A stretch of 38,749 nt of DNA from an uncultured Acidobacteriota bacterium (GTDB lineage: Bacteria; Acidobacteriota; Terriglobia; Terriglobales; Acidobacteriaceae). A program made the translations under genes and the position numbers. The stretch spans positions 1-38,749 of the forward strand of contig CAILAZ010000116.1 in NCBI GenBank assembly GCA_903832295.1, given 5' to 3'. The notes under the pieces were generated by a model, which was not told the DNA's origin, searched no databases, and saw nothing but the letters and a program-made list of their open reading frames with translations. This document shows, piece by piece, positions 25,201-32,462 of this stretch; the first letter of the stretch is position 1, and every line of letters starts with the position of its first letter.

Positions 25201-25645
25201 CGCTGCCTACCACGTTCGATGTGTCGGTCTTGTTGAAATCGACGAGCGGAGCAGCGGCGGTTACGTCGACGCTGGTGGTGCCAGTTGCAACCTTCAGCTT
25301 GGCATCCAGAGAGACGTTCTGGCCAACGTTGACAGTGATGTCTTTTACTTCATATTTACCGAAGCCCTTGGCCGAGACCACGACCTGATATCCGGAGGCA
25401 GGAACTAGGGCAGGTGCGCTAAAAATGCCGGCTCCCGAGGTCGTCAGTTCGCGGTGAATTCCCTTGGAGGCGTTATCAATGACAACTGTGGCGCCAGAGA
25501 GTACGGCGCCGGAAGGGTCTTGTACAACTCCGGTGATACTGCCAAAACCGGCGGACTGGGCAAACATAGCCGCTGGCAAAACGATACAGCAGAGTAGAAA
25601 AGTCATCAGCAACCGGACGGACCGGCGGCTCGTGATTTCCTTCAT
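22262..25645 (-). CDS. TonB-dependent receptor, Oar-like, with carboxypeptidase-regulatory domain
   Basis: A 1127-residue outer-membrane protein. ATG 25645 is preferred, as AGGAG lies about 10 nt upstream; the frame extends 16 codons further. A signal peptide (LLMTFLLCCIVLPAAMFAQ) is followed by a carboxypeptidase-regulatory-like Ig domain (GSITGVVQDPSGAVLSGATV) at about residues 35-120. The plug domain (LPINGRRVDVFVLLTPG, GNNFMTDGNDTTN) and a long beta-barrel follow. The C-terminus ends in an aromatic residue (ARITW). Such receptors are abundant in Acidobacteriota; the substrate is often a glycan or peptide but cannot be read from sequence. No TonB, SusD or hydrolase gene is adjacent, so it is an orphan. 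Confidence 0.92.
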   Translation of the reverse strand: MKEITSRRSVRLLMTFLLCCIVLPAAMFAQSAGFGSITGVVQDPSGAVLSGATVVIDNASKGIHRELTTSGAGIFSAPALVPASGYQVVVSAKGFGKYEVKDITVNVGQNVSLDAKLKVATGTTSVDVTAAAPLVDFNKTDTSNVVGSDQILDLPINGRRVDVFVLLTPGVANDGYFGLLSFRGNPGGNNFMTDGNDTTNSYYDENAGRTRTYNISQDAVQEFQVVSSNFLAEYGKASGGVVNTVTRSGSNSLHGSAYEFYRNENFAAIDRTTKSGLAPNGINPPESRHQAGISLGGPIKKDKLFFFVNAEFFRRDAPAVSSNLGGGGGNNLFDGKGNLWNTTSIVGNTHTDQTCQAGGTVTTPGGQSVTGPTAAQCAAAVAYLTSRVTPQLIARTMSNNMLFAKLDYHPTSKDSISMSGNYLDFKSPNGIQTQLSLATGAAIGNNADTNVFDRTGRLSWTRVVSNNSINEFRFGLFKDRQFDPASKSLLPSFGGVPSPLALSVNSVSNLAYATNYPRLNPSELRLSFADTYSLTLGKNTLKVGADMTHLEDFVISMPSQYPSYTYNPSGAFHATTLFALDFQGSTPTPKQAWSSFSQTTGNRQVDLKLWELAFFAQDEYHATPKLTITPGLRYEYTSIPQPGTCNPTMDALISSVTGKPGTGTCKIPGTTFNLAPRLGIAYALNQKTAIRAGYGVFFNRYTTSSLENLMVTNGVYQLGYSYNAAASIMGCMPSFPTVQAFNWTPSGACAKTITPAVLFADPKFRNAYSEQGSFALDRELSKNLSLSVSYVWSRSLHIIVAKDTNVAAPTHSLTYNIMDKTGANVVGTYTTPVYSSYNPAYQYNGSQYSSRVSELQSAGNSYYNALLVNLTRKFSKSLQGSASYTYGHTIDQNLQTAATFGSTTPSSYNNGDYRGDKGSSELDRRHNLIINAVFQPTLMKGNSAFAKYIANGWQLSGVEVLASSQPYVPGFNGSLSFTSGMSSSSTGVGWKPLSSSLNGLGGSFRIPFMSTSALNIGGIARTDLRLTKVVPLSERVSVMVGFEGWNIFNHLIVSGRDANAYSLAMVGVDASGNTSTCGTGVGSAAKPCTSVHGVLTPSSTYGNVTATQITPDGTTARRAQILARITW

Positions 25646-26177
25646 GATTGTTGCTCTCCTGAAACGACGTTGATTGCGCATGAATTCGCGCATAGGTTTC
25701 TTCTCACTGCTACCGGACGAATGCCTCTAATGGGCCCTGCTCCGGGTTACAACTGAGATCGGTTCATTACGATCTGTCAGGGTGACTGCACTTGTATGAT
25801 TGTACCTACTGCGAGTGGCTGCTGAGGATCAATATTCGTTGAATCCTGCCGAGTTTTTTTCTCTTGACAATCCACCCGAAAACTCAACCAACAAGTTTCG
25901 GGTGCGGCTTCGGTGCGGCTTCGGTGCGGCTTCGGTGCGGCTTCGGTGCGTCGGCTGTCGCCCGGGTGGCCGGTACGTGGTAAACGGGGCCAATCATGCG
26001 TAGAATTCTATTCAGACGAGAGTTTTGGGAAACGAGGCTTCTTCGCCAGCCGCTGGCCAGGGGAGGCCGTTACATTTTTTTCATCAAAGCATAGCGTTTT
26101 ACTTGCCGATTTTGGCAAATGGCGATGGACACGTTAGGCTGTATCTTATTCATAATGCTTTCCGGGAATCCTACTAG
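25646..26177. other. Intergenic region between receptor and glycogen phosphorylase
   Basis: A 532-base divergent control region with no convincing gene. It contains a perfect TTGACA at 25864-25869 without a matching -10, an 11-bp tandem repeat (25901-25950), and a palindrome TTGCC-N6-GGCAA at 26103-26118. For glgP a weak promoter TTGGCA (26112-26117), 17 nt, TAGGCT (26135-26140) overlaps this palindrome, so the palindrome could be an operator. A T-rich stretch lies at 26071-26080. Confidence 0.35.
25901..25950. repeat. 11-bp tandem repeat, four full copies plus a partial fifth
   Basis: GGTGCGGCTTC is repeated exactly at 25901, 25912, 25923 and 25934, with a partial copy GGTGCG at 25945. There is no spacer, so it is not CRISPR-like. 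The unit length is one helical turn, which places every copy on the same DNA face. Confidence 0.9.
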
Positions 26178-28709
26178 ATGATGTCTCCTTCGAATTTCGA
26201 CTCTACGGCTGCGATCGCAAGAACCCTGCGCGAGGGGATTGAGCGCCATGTGCGTTACACCCTGGTGCGGCCGCTGGACCACCTGACACCTGCTGAATTG
26301 CTGATTCCCGTCTCGCTGGCGGTGCGTGATTTGTTCGTGGACCGGATGCTGGCCACCAGCAAACGGTACCGGCAGGCAGGCGCCAAGCACCTGTACTACC
26401 TTTCCATGGAGTTCCTGATGGGGCGGCTGCTGGGCGATACGGTTTGTAACCTGCGGCTGAATGAGGTGCTGGACGGCGTTCTGGGTGAGTTTGGAGTCAG
26501 GCTGGAACAGGTGCTGGAGAGCGAGGCGGACGCCGGGTTGGGCAACGGCGGCCTGGGCAGGCTGGCAGCCTGCTTCCTGGAATCGCTGGCCACCATGGAC
26601 ATGCCGGGTTACGGCTATGGAATCGATTACGAGTACGGAATGTTCCGGCAGGAGATTGCCAATGGATTCCAGCGTGAAAAGCCCGACCGCTGGAAGACCA
26701 ACGGAACGTCATTCCAGATTCAACGTCCCGAGGAAGCGATCGTCATTCCGCTTTATGGACGGGTTGAGAATGCCCGCGACCGGGGCAACTACCGCCAGAG
26801 CTGGCTTGATTACCAGGTCGTGGTAGGCGTGCCCAATGATATGCCGGTGGTGGGATACAACGGAAAGACCGTCAACTACCTGAGGCTATTCCAGGCGCGC
26901 TCGTCTGACGATTTCGACATCGACATCTTCAACCGCGGCGACTACATCCGCGCCGTGGAGCAGAAGATCGGCAGCGAGAATATCTCGCGCGTGCTCTATC
27001 CGAGCGATTCGGTGATGGCGGGCAAGGAACTGCGGCTGGTGCAGGAATATTTCCTGGTAGCCTGCGCGGTGCGGGACATTGCACGCAACTACCTGGCACA
27101 GCACAATGACTTCGAGGCTTTCCCGGACCAGGTCGCCATCCAGATGAACGACACGCATCCCGCGCTGGCCGTGGCGGAACTGATGCGCGTACTGGTGGAT
27201 GAAAATAATCTTGCATGGGAAGACGCATGGGAGATCACCCAGAAGACGGTTGCCTATACCAACCACACGCTGCTGCCGGAGGCGCTGGAGAAATGGAGCA
27301 TCGCGCTGATGGAGCGGGTGCTGCCGCGCCACATGCAGATTATCTACGGCATCAACCACAATTTCCTGCGCACCCTGACCGCCTACTCATGGGTGGACGG
27401 GGAGAAGTTGCGGAAGATGTCGGTGATTGAGGAAGGACATGACAAGAACGTGCGCATGGCGCACCTTGCGATTGTCGCCTCGCACGCGGTCAATGGTGTC
27501 TCTGCCCTGCACAGTGAACTGATTCAGACTTCGCTGGTGCCGGAATTTGCCCAGCTGTGGCCGAAGAAATTCAGCAATAAGACGAACGGTGTAGCGCCCC
27601 GGCGCTGGCTGCTGAAGACAAATCCGCACCTCTCGCGGCTGCTCTCAGAAAGTATCGGAGACAAGTGGATCACCGATCTGTCTGAATTGCACAAGCTGGA
27701 ACCTCTGGCAGACGACTCTGCATTCCAGGCGCGCTTTGCGGAAGTAAACGTGCAAAACAAGCTCCGTCTCTCGCGCATCATCCGCGACGAGACCGGGGTC
27801 AGCACCGATCCCCGCTCCATGTTTGACGTGCAGATCAAACGCATTCACGAGTACAAGCGGCAGTTGTTGAACGTGCTGCGGGTGATGCACGACTACCTTC
27901 GGATTGTGGAGGACGGAGACTGCCTGAAGACGGCGCGAACCGTGCTCTTCGCCGGAAAAGCGGCGCCGGGATACTGGGCGGCCAAGCAGATCATCAAGCT
28001 GATTCACAATGTGGCGGCGGTCGTGAACAAGGACCCCAGGGCCAACCAGCTTCTGCGGGTAGCTTTCCTGCCGGATTATCGTGTTTCGCTGGCCGAATCG
28101 ATCATTCCGGCGGCAGACCTGAGCGAGCAGATATCTACTGCAGGCATGGAAGCCAGCGGCACCGGCAACATGAAACTGATGATGAACGGCGCGGTGACGG
28201 TTGCGACCTGGGATGGCGCCAACATTGAAATTGCGGAAGAGGCGGGCGAGGACAACATCTACATCTTCGGCCTGCGCGCAGAGCAGATTGAGCAGATGCA
28301 GCGCAACGGGCTTTACCATGCGCGCGAATACTACGATCGCGATCCGCGCATCAAGCGCGTGATGGACTGCTTCCTGAACGACCGCTTCTCGCCGAATGAG
28401 CCGGGGCTGTTCCGCTGGATATTCGATGAACTCATCAACCGGGGCGACCGCTTCTATCACATCGCGGATTTGCCGCAGTACATCGACATCAATGCAAAGA
28501 TCGACGCCGATTTCCAGGACACCGCCAAATGGCGGAAGATGTCCATCCTGAACACGGCTCGCTCACACAAGTTTTCAAGCGACCGCACCATCAAGGAGTA
28601 CGGCGCCGACATTTGGGACCTGAAACATTTCCCCGCGGAAGTACCGGAACTCTCGACCCCCGCCGTGCCGAGCGCTCCGCCCGCTTCCCTGGGGCTGACG
28701 GTGGAATAG
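26178..28709 (+). CDS. glgP: Glycogen/alpha-glucan phosphorylase
   Basis: An 843-residue GT35 enzyme that releases glucose 1-phosphate from glycogen or maltodextrins. Family blocks include LYYLSMEFLMGRLL, LGNGGLGRLAACFLESLA, IQMNDTHPALAVAELMR, KRIHEYKRQLLN and EASGTGNMKLMMNGA; the Lys in the last binds pyridoxal phosphate. The length is that of classical GlgP (E. coli type), not the short form. ATG 26178 is followed by a second ATG at 26181; no strong ribosome binding site is visible. The next gene, a phosphofructokinase, would act two steps further along in using the released glucose phosphate. Confidence 0.96.
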   Translation: MMSPSNFDSTAAIARTLREGIERHVRYTLVRPLDHLTPAELLIPVSLAVRDLFVDRMLATSKRYRQAGAKHLYYLSMEFLMGRLLGDTVCNLRLNEVLDGVLGEFGVRLEQVLESEADAGLGNGGLGRLAACFLESLATMDMPGYGYGIDYEYGMFRQEIANGFQREKPDRWKTNGTSFQIQRPEEAIVIPLYGRVENARDRGNYRQSWLDYQVVVGVPNDMPVVGYNGKTVNYLRLFQARSSDDFDIDIFNRGDYIRAVEQKIGSENISRVLYPSDSVMAGKELRLVQEYFLVACAVRDIARNYLAQHNDFEAFPDQVAIQMNDTHPALAVAELMRVLVDENNLAWEDAWEITQKTVAYTNHTLLPEALEKWSIALMERVLPRHMQIIYGINHNFLRTLTAYSWVDGEKLRKMSVIEEGHDKNVRMAHLAIVASHAVNGVSALHSELIQTSLVPEFAQLWPKKFSNKTNGVAPRRWLLKTNPHLSRLLSESIGDKWITDLSELHKLEPLADDSAFQARFAEVNVQNKLRLSRIIRDETGVSTDPRSMFDVQIKRIHEYKRQLLNVLRVMHDYLRIVEDGDCLKTARTVLFAGKAAPGYWAAKQIIKLIHNVAAVVNKDPRANQLLRVAFLPDYRVSLAESIIPAADLSEQISTAGMEASGTGNMKLMMNGAVTVATWDGANIEIAEEAGEDNIYIFGLRAEQIEQMQRNGLYHAREYYDRDPRIKRVMDCFLNDRFSPNEPGLFRWIFDELINRGDRFYHIADLPQYIDINAKIDADFQDTAKWRKMSILNTARSHKFSSDRTIKEYGADIWDLKHFPAEVPELSTPAVPSAPPASLGLTVE

Positions 28710-28806
28710 CATTTCCAGTCTGCCGTCTGCTTTTCTGCTTTGCATGACGCCCCGACCGGCATCACTGGCAAGTTTCCGTCCCCGGCAACAACACATGCGT
28801 GGAATA

Positions 28807-28812
28807 TATAAT
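28807..28812 (+). promoter_or_regulatory. -10 box upstream of phosphofructokinase
   Basis: Perfect TATAAT at 28807-28812, 35 nt before ATG 28848, with GAGGGG as ribosome binding site at about 28835-28840. The -35 region is weak (GCAACA). The gene therefore may be transcribed on its own, independent of glgP. Confidence 0.5.
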
Positions 28813-28847
28813 TTTCTTAGAGCTCTCACGAGACGAGGGGATCAATC

Positions 28848-30050
28848 ATGGCAAACATAAAGACTCATAAGGGTGTGATAGGCATCTTAACCGGCGGCGG
28901 CGATGTCCCGGGCTTGAATCCGGCAATCCGCGCCGTTACCATACGCGCGCTGCGCGAAGGCTACCAGGTCATTGGAATCCGCCGCGGCTGGGGCGGATTG
29001 ATCGACATTGTTCGCGACAAGGACTACGACAACACCGGAAACTTCTCCATCCTCAATGAAGAGATTGTGAACCGGGCGGGCCGCACCGGCGGCACCTTCC
29101 TGCACACCTCGCGCACGAATCCTGGAAAGGTAAAGAAGGCCAGCGTCCCCAAGCACCTCCAGGATAAGTACAACGAAGAGCGCAACGATCTGACGCCGGA
29201 AGTGCTCGAGAACCTCTCGTGGCTGGGCATCGATTACATGATTCCCATCGGCGGAGACGACACGCTCAGCTACGGCGTGCGCCTCTACGAAGAGGGCGCA
29301 AAGGTTATCGCAATCCCGAAGACGATGGACAACGACGTTCCGGGAACCGACTACTGCATCGGATTCAGCACCTGTGTGACGCGCACCATCCAGATGACGA
29401 ACTCGCTGCGCACTTCCGCGGGCTCGCATGAGCGCTTCCTCGTACTGGAGGTCTTCGGACGCTATGCCGGCTACACGGCCATGCTGCCAACGATGGCCGG
29501 CGCCGCCAACCGCTGCGTGATTCCTGAACACAAGTTTGACATCAACCAGCTTACGGACCTGCTGAGCTACGACCGCCGCAAGAACCCAAGCAAGTACTCG
29601 GTTGTACTGGTGAGCGAAGGCTCCATGTTCGAGGGCGGCGAGATGATCTACGAGCACGAGACCACAGACGCCTACGGCCACAAGAAGCTGGGCGGCATCG
29701 GCGACCTGGTCTCAGAAAAACTGAAGGAGCTTTCCCCGAAATACAACGACGGACAGACGGTCGATGTCATCAACCAGAAGCTTGGCTACCTGGTGCGCGG
29801 CGGAGATCCGGACGCCATCGACTCCATCGTCCCCATGGCATATGGCAACCTCGCGCTCGACCTGCTGCTGCGCAGAGTGCACGGCAGACTGGTTGTGCTG
29901 AAGAACGGCCGCTATGACGACATGCCGATTGATTGCGTTACGGGCACCAAGAAACTCGTGAACATCCACGATCACTACAACGTGGAGCGTCTCCGTCCAC
30001 ACTATGCCAGCTTCCATATGAAGCCGACGTTCATCATGACCAGCGACTAG
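28848..30050 (+). CDS. 6-phosphofructokinase, predicted pyrophosphate-dependent
   Basis: A 400-residue PfkA-superfamily enzyme phosphorylating fructose 6-phosphate. The N-terminal GILTGGGDVPGLNPAIRA loop and the catalytic PKTMDNDVPGTD are clear. The phosphate-donor loop reads GGDDTLSYG: Asp stands where ATP enzymes such as E. coli PfkA have Gly (GGDGS), and Lys stands in PKTMDND where E. coli has PGTIDND. This Asp plus Lys pair is the known signature of pyrophosphate users. The length exceeds the 320 residues of E. coli PfkA, in line with that clade. It ends at a strong bidirectional terminator. Confidence 0.92.
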   Translation: MANIKTHKGVIGILTGGGDVPGLNPAIRAVTIRALREGYQVIGIRRGWGGLIDIVRDKDYDNTGNFSILNEEIVNRAGRTGGTFLHTSRTNPGKVKKASVPKHLQDKYNEERNDLTPEVLENLSWLGIDYMIPIGGDDTLSYGVRLYEEGAKVIAIPKTMDNDVPGTDYCIGFSTCVTRTIQMTNSLRTSAGSHERFLVLEVFGRYAGYTAMLPTMAGAANRCVIPEHKFDINQLTDLLSYDRRKNPSKYSVVLVSEGSMFEGGEMIYEHETTDAYGHKKLGGIGDLVSEKLKELSPKYNDGQTVDVINQKLGYLVRGGDPDAIDSIVPMAYGNLALDLLLRRVHGRLVVLKNGRYDDMPIDCVTGTKKLVNIHDHYNVERLRPHYASFHMKPTFIMTSD

Positions 30051-30072
30051 TTGCAGGTTGTGCGCGCTTGCG

Positions 30073-30106
30073 GACAACCCCGGCATCCGTGCCGGGGTTG
30101 TCTATT
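30073..30106. terminator. Bidirectional terminator between phosphofructokinase and marR
   Basis: A 13-bp perfect stem: GACAACCCCGGCA (30073-30085), loop TCCG, TGCCGGGGTTGTC (30090-30102), then TATTT. It lies between the convergent pfk and marR genes and touches the marR stop codon. Confidence 0.85.
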
Positions 30107-30587
30107 TGGACCTGACGTGCTCGCGTACCTGGTCCAGCAGTTTCAGGGTATTTGCGATCTTGCGCCCGCCCATGGGACTCAGTAACCCGTCGAGTTCGCG
30201 CAGCCGGGGATCGAGCTCCTCGATCAGTTTGAGTCCGGCACTGGTGATGCGGGTGACGACGACGCGCCGGTCGGAGCTGTCGCGGGTGCGCTGGATGATT
30301 CCAGCCTTCTCCATGCGCTCCAGCAGACGGGTGACGTCGGGCTCGCGGGCGATCATGCGCTCGCCGATCTCACCGCAGGTGCGTCCGCCGGGCTCTGCAC
30401 CGCGCAGGATTCGCAGCACGTTGTACTGGGTCATGGAGATATTGAAGGGACGGATGAGCTGTTCAAAGCGCTCGTGCAGCACATCGGTTGTGCGCAGCAG
30501 GGAGACAAGCAGCTCTTCTTCGATGGAAGCGAAGTCCTTGGTCTGCTGGATCTCTTTGCCAATGGAGCTCGTACATTTCTTGGTCAT
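30102..30587 (-). CDS. MarR-family transcriptional regulator
   Basis: A 161-residue winged-helix regulator when started at ATG 30587; GTG 30611 is an alternative. Helices around MTQYNVLRILRG, the recognition region GEIGERMIAREPDVTRLLERMEKAGII and the wing RDSSDRRVVVTRITSAG are typical. MarR proteins are usually dimeric repressors released by small phenolic or oxidant ligands; the ligand here is unknown. The 5' region holds several palindromes, so self-repression is plausible. It is 72-96 nt downstream of larB on the same strand. Confidence 0.9.
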   Translation of the reverse strand: MTKKCTSSIGKEIQQTKDFASIEEELLVSLLRTTDVLHERFEQLIRPFNISMTQYNVLRILRGAEPGGRTCGEIGERMIAREPDVTRLLERMEKAGIIQRTRDSSDRRVVVTRITSAGLKLIEELDPRLRELDGLLSPMGGRKIANTLKLLDQVREHVRSK

Positions 30588-30604
30588 AGGCGATAGCTGT
30601 CTGA

Positions 30605-30668
30605 TTCTCACGCGCCGCTGCTGGATGCAAGATATCTCGTTGCAACGACTTTCTCAGACGAGTGAGAA
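30605..30668. promoter_or_regulatory. Palindromes upstream of marR, candidate operators
   Basis: TTCTCA (30651-30656) and TGAGAA (30663-30668) form an inverted repeat with a 6-nt spacer. CGTTGCAACG (30638-30647) is a perfect 10-bp palindrome. A further TTCTCA half-site is at 30605-30610. They lie just upstream of marR, where a MarR dimer would be expected to bind. Binding is not shown by sequence alone. Confidence 0.45.
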
Positions 30669-30683
30669 TACCGCATTCTTGCG

Positions 30684-31430
30684 CTACAGCCGATTAATCA
30701 GCGAAGCCACGAAAGCAGCGCCGAAGCCGTTATCAATGTTCACGACGGAGACATTTGAGGCGCAGGAGTTGATCATCCCCAACAGGGCGGCGATTCCGCC
30801 GAAGGCCGCGCCGTAGCCAACGCTGGTAGGGACGGCGATCACCGGGACGCCCACGAGTCCGCCGACGACGGACGGCAGTGCGCCCTCCATGCCGGCGCAG
30901 ACGACAAGCACGCGCGCCTGGCGAAGCTCCTCACTGTGCGCGAGCAGGCGATGCAAGCCGGCCACGCCCACGTCAAAGACGCGGGTGATGTCATTTCCCA
31001 TGATCTCGGCGGTGACGGCGGCCTCTTCCGCCACAGGAATATCGCTGGTCCCGGCAGAAACAATGCCGATTGTTCCCTTACCAAGCTTCTCGTCCTTCTG
31101 GCGCAGCACCAGGGTCCGCGCAAGGGGATTGTGTTCCGCGGCGGAGAAGCGCGCACGTGCGGCCGATACCTGCTCGGAACTGACCCTGGTTGCGAGCACA
31201 TTGTTCCCGCGGGCTGCAAGGCGGGTGAATATCTCGGCGAAGTTCTCCGCCGTCTTGCCCGGTCCAAAGATCACCTCGGGCACGCCGACACGTACGGCGC
31301 GATGGTGATCGACCTTGGCAAAGCCGAGGTCTTCGAAGGGCAGCGTCTTGATCTGGTCGAGCGCGGCGTCCGGGGTTACGGCACCTTCGCGCACCTGCTC
31401 GAGCAGTGCTTTCAATCGAATTGCGTCCAC
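30684..31430 (-). CDS. larB: Nickel-pincer cofactor biosynthesis protein LarB
   Basis: A 248-residue protein. LarB carboxylates the pyridinium ring of nicotinic acid adenine dinucleotide and hydrolyses it, the first step to the nickel-pincer cofactor of lactate racemase-type enzymes. The C-terminal half is a PurE-like domain with GIVSAGTSDIPVAEEAAVTAE, VVCAGMEGALPSVVGGL and PTSVGYGAAFGG, and an N-terminal helical segment precedes it. The start is GTG 31430; an in-frame TAA ends two codons upstream. The AAGGAG motif abuts the GTG, so TTG 31415 is a possible true start. larC, larE and larA are not in the window. Confidence 0.92.
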   Translation of the reverse strand: MDAIRLKALLEQVREGAVTPDAALDQIKTLPFEDLGFAKVDHHRAVRVGVPEVIFGPGKTAENFAEIFTRLAARGNNVLATRVSSEQVSAARARFSAAEHNPLARTLVLRQKDEKLGKGTIGIVSAGTSDIPVAEEAAVTAEIMGNDITRVFDVGVAGLHRLLAHSEELRQARVLVVCAGMEGALPSVVGGLVGVPVIAVPTSVGYGAAFGGIAALLGMINSCASNVSVVNIDNGFGAAFVASLINRL

Positions 31431-31483
31431 TCCTTAAGGGTACCACCATCACTTCGTTCATCGAGTTCATGAGGATTTTGCGC

Positions 31484-31512
31484 TTGACAGTCAGTCTGCC
31501 AGTGAACAGAAT
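31484..31512 (+). promoter_or_regulatory. Promoter of the 52-codon gene
   Basis: Consensus TTGACA (31484-31489), a 17-nt spacer and CAGAAT (31507-31512). It is one of the best sigma-70-like promoters in the window and lies 50 nt upstream of ATG 31562. Confidence 0.6.
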
Positions 31513-31561
31513 GCATCGGTATTATCTAAGCTGTTTTTATAAGAGATGGGGGTGTAGTCCA

Positions 31562-31720
31562 ATGAAGGTTGCAGTCTTAAAACTACCGGTTACCGAAATG
31601 AGAGTGAAGGCTCCTGCGGGGCCGTTTGAGTATCCCGATGAACTTGTGCCGGAGTCGCCCTCGACGGAGTGTGTTTCCGTATATACAGAAGAGACGGCAG
31701 TCAAAGACCACAAAGAGTAA
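31562..31720 (+). CDS. Small hypothetical protein, 52 aa
   Basis: I do not recognise the family. ATG 31562 follows a GGGGGT stretch about 9 nt upstream; the frame is open to 31406, but that would run through the promoter. The peptide begins KVAVLKLPVTEMRV, has a proline-rich middle (APAGPFEYPDELVPESP) and a polar, acidic tail with one Cys (ECVSVYTEE). It has no signal peptide or membrane helix. It has its own strong promoter and a hairpin plus T-run behind it, so it looks like an independent transcription unit between the divergent larB and ubiX. Confidence 0.5.
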   Translation: MKVAVLKLPVTEMRVKAPAGPFEYPDELVPESPSTECVSVYTEETAVKDHKE

Positions 31721-31728
31721 GAGGAGCG

Positions 31729-31747
31729 ACGGGCAAGCGCCCGTTTT
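31729..31747 (+). terminator. Terminator of the 52-codon gene
   Basis: ACGGGC (31729-31734), loop AAGC, GCCCGT (31739-31744), then TTT. It begins 9 nt after the small gene's stop. The stem is short, so efficiency may be moderate. Confidence 0.5.
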
Positions 31748-31826
31748 ACAGAAGCTAATCCATTCGCCTGGCTGGTGCTTGCGTGACGCGCTTGCCGTTC
31801 GCGCAGCGAAGCACTAGGCTAGGAGG

Positions 31827-32459
31827 ATGCAGGAAGGAAACTGCCATACGAAGCGCACCATCACCCTTGCCGTTACGGGTGCCAGTGGTTCCCTGTTTGC
31901 CCGGGCAATGCTGCGCGCACTTGAAGCCGACGAGCGCGTGGGGTGCGTCCACTTCATCGCCAGCGATAGCGGACTGCGCGTGATGGCCGAGGAACTTAGA
32001 CTGAGCGGGCGCAACGATGTTATAAGGCAGTTGCTGGGCACCGAAGGTGCGAAAACCCGCCTGCAGAATAACCAGGATATTGGAGCAAACATCGCCAGCG
32101 GATCGTATCCAACGGATGCGATGATCGTGCTTCCCTGCTCGATGGGAACACTGGCAAAGATCGCACAGGGACTGGCTTCCAGGCTGATTGACCGGGCGGC
32201 CGACGTCTGCCTGAAAGAGCGCGTTCCGCTGGTGCTGTGCGTGCGCGAGACGCCGCTGAACCGGATTCACCTGCGAAACATGCTGTTGGCAGCCGAGGCG
32301 GGAGCCACTATCTTTCCGCTGATTCCAGCGTTCTACAACCGTCCGGATTCCCTGGAGGAAATCGCGAACCAGTTTATAGGTCGCGTGCTGAAGCACGTGG
32401 GCCTGCCGCAGGCAGGTGCATACGTCTGGAAGCCGGACAGCACGGACGGGCAGGCGTAA
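31827..32459 (+). CDS. ubiX: Flavin prenyltransferase UbiX
   Basis: A 210-residue flavoprotein that attaches dimethylallyl phosphate to FMN to make prenylated FMN, the cofactor of UbiD-type decarboxylases. The front ITLAVTGASGSLFARAMLRAL is the FMN-binding start. IASGSYPTDAMIVLPCSMGTLAKIA and LVLCVRETPLNRIHLRNML are the other family blocks. Start ATG 31827 directly abuts AGGAGG, an unusual spacing; no other in-frame ATG or GTG lies near. No ubiD is nearby. It ends 3 nt from the convergent inhibitor gene. Confidence 0.93.
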   Translation: MQEGNCHTKRTITLAVTGASGSLFARAMLRALEADERVGCVHFIASDSGLRVMAEELRLSGRNDVIRQLLGTEGAKTRLQNNQDIGANIASGSYPTDAMIVLPCSMGTLAKIAQGLASRLIDRAADVCLKERVPLVLCVRETPLNRIHLRNMLLAAEAGATIFPLIPAFYNRPDSLEEIANQFIGRVLKHVGLPQAGAYVWKPDSTDGQA

Positions 32460-32462
32460 CTC

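Noticed and set aside
24419-25408. 329-codon plus-strand frame
   Set aside because: Antisense to the TonB-dependent receptor, with no domain or ribosome binding site.
25901-25950. CRISPR-like repeat array
   Set aside because: The copies are contiguous 11-mers with no spacers and no cas genes nearby, so it is a simple tandem repeat.
31406-31561. N-terminal extension of the 52-codon gene
   Set aside because: It would run through the consensus promoter at 31484-31512 and overlap the larB 5' end.
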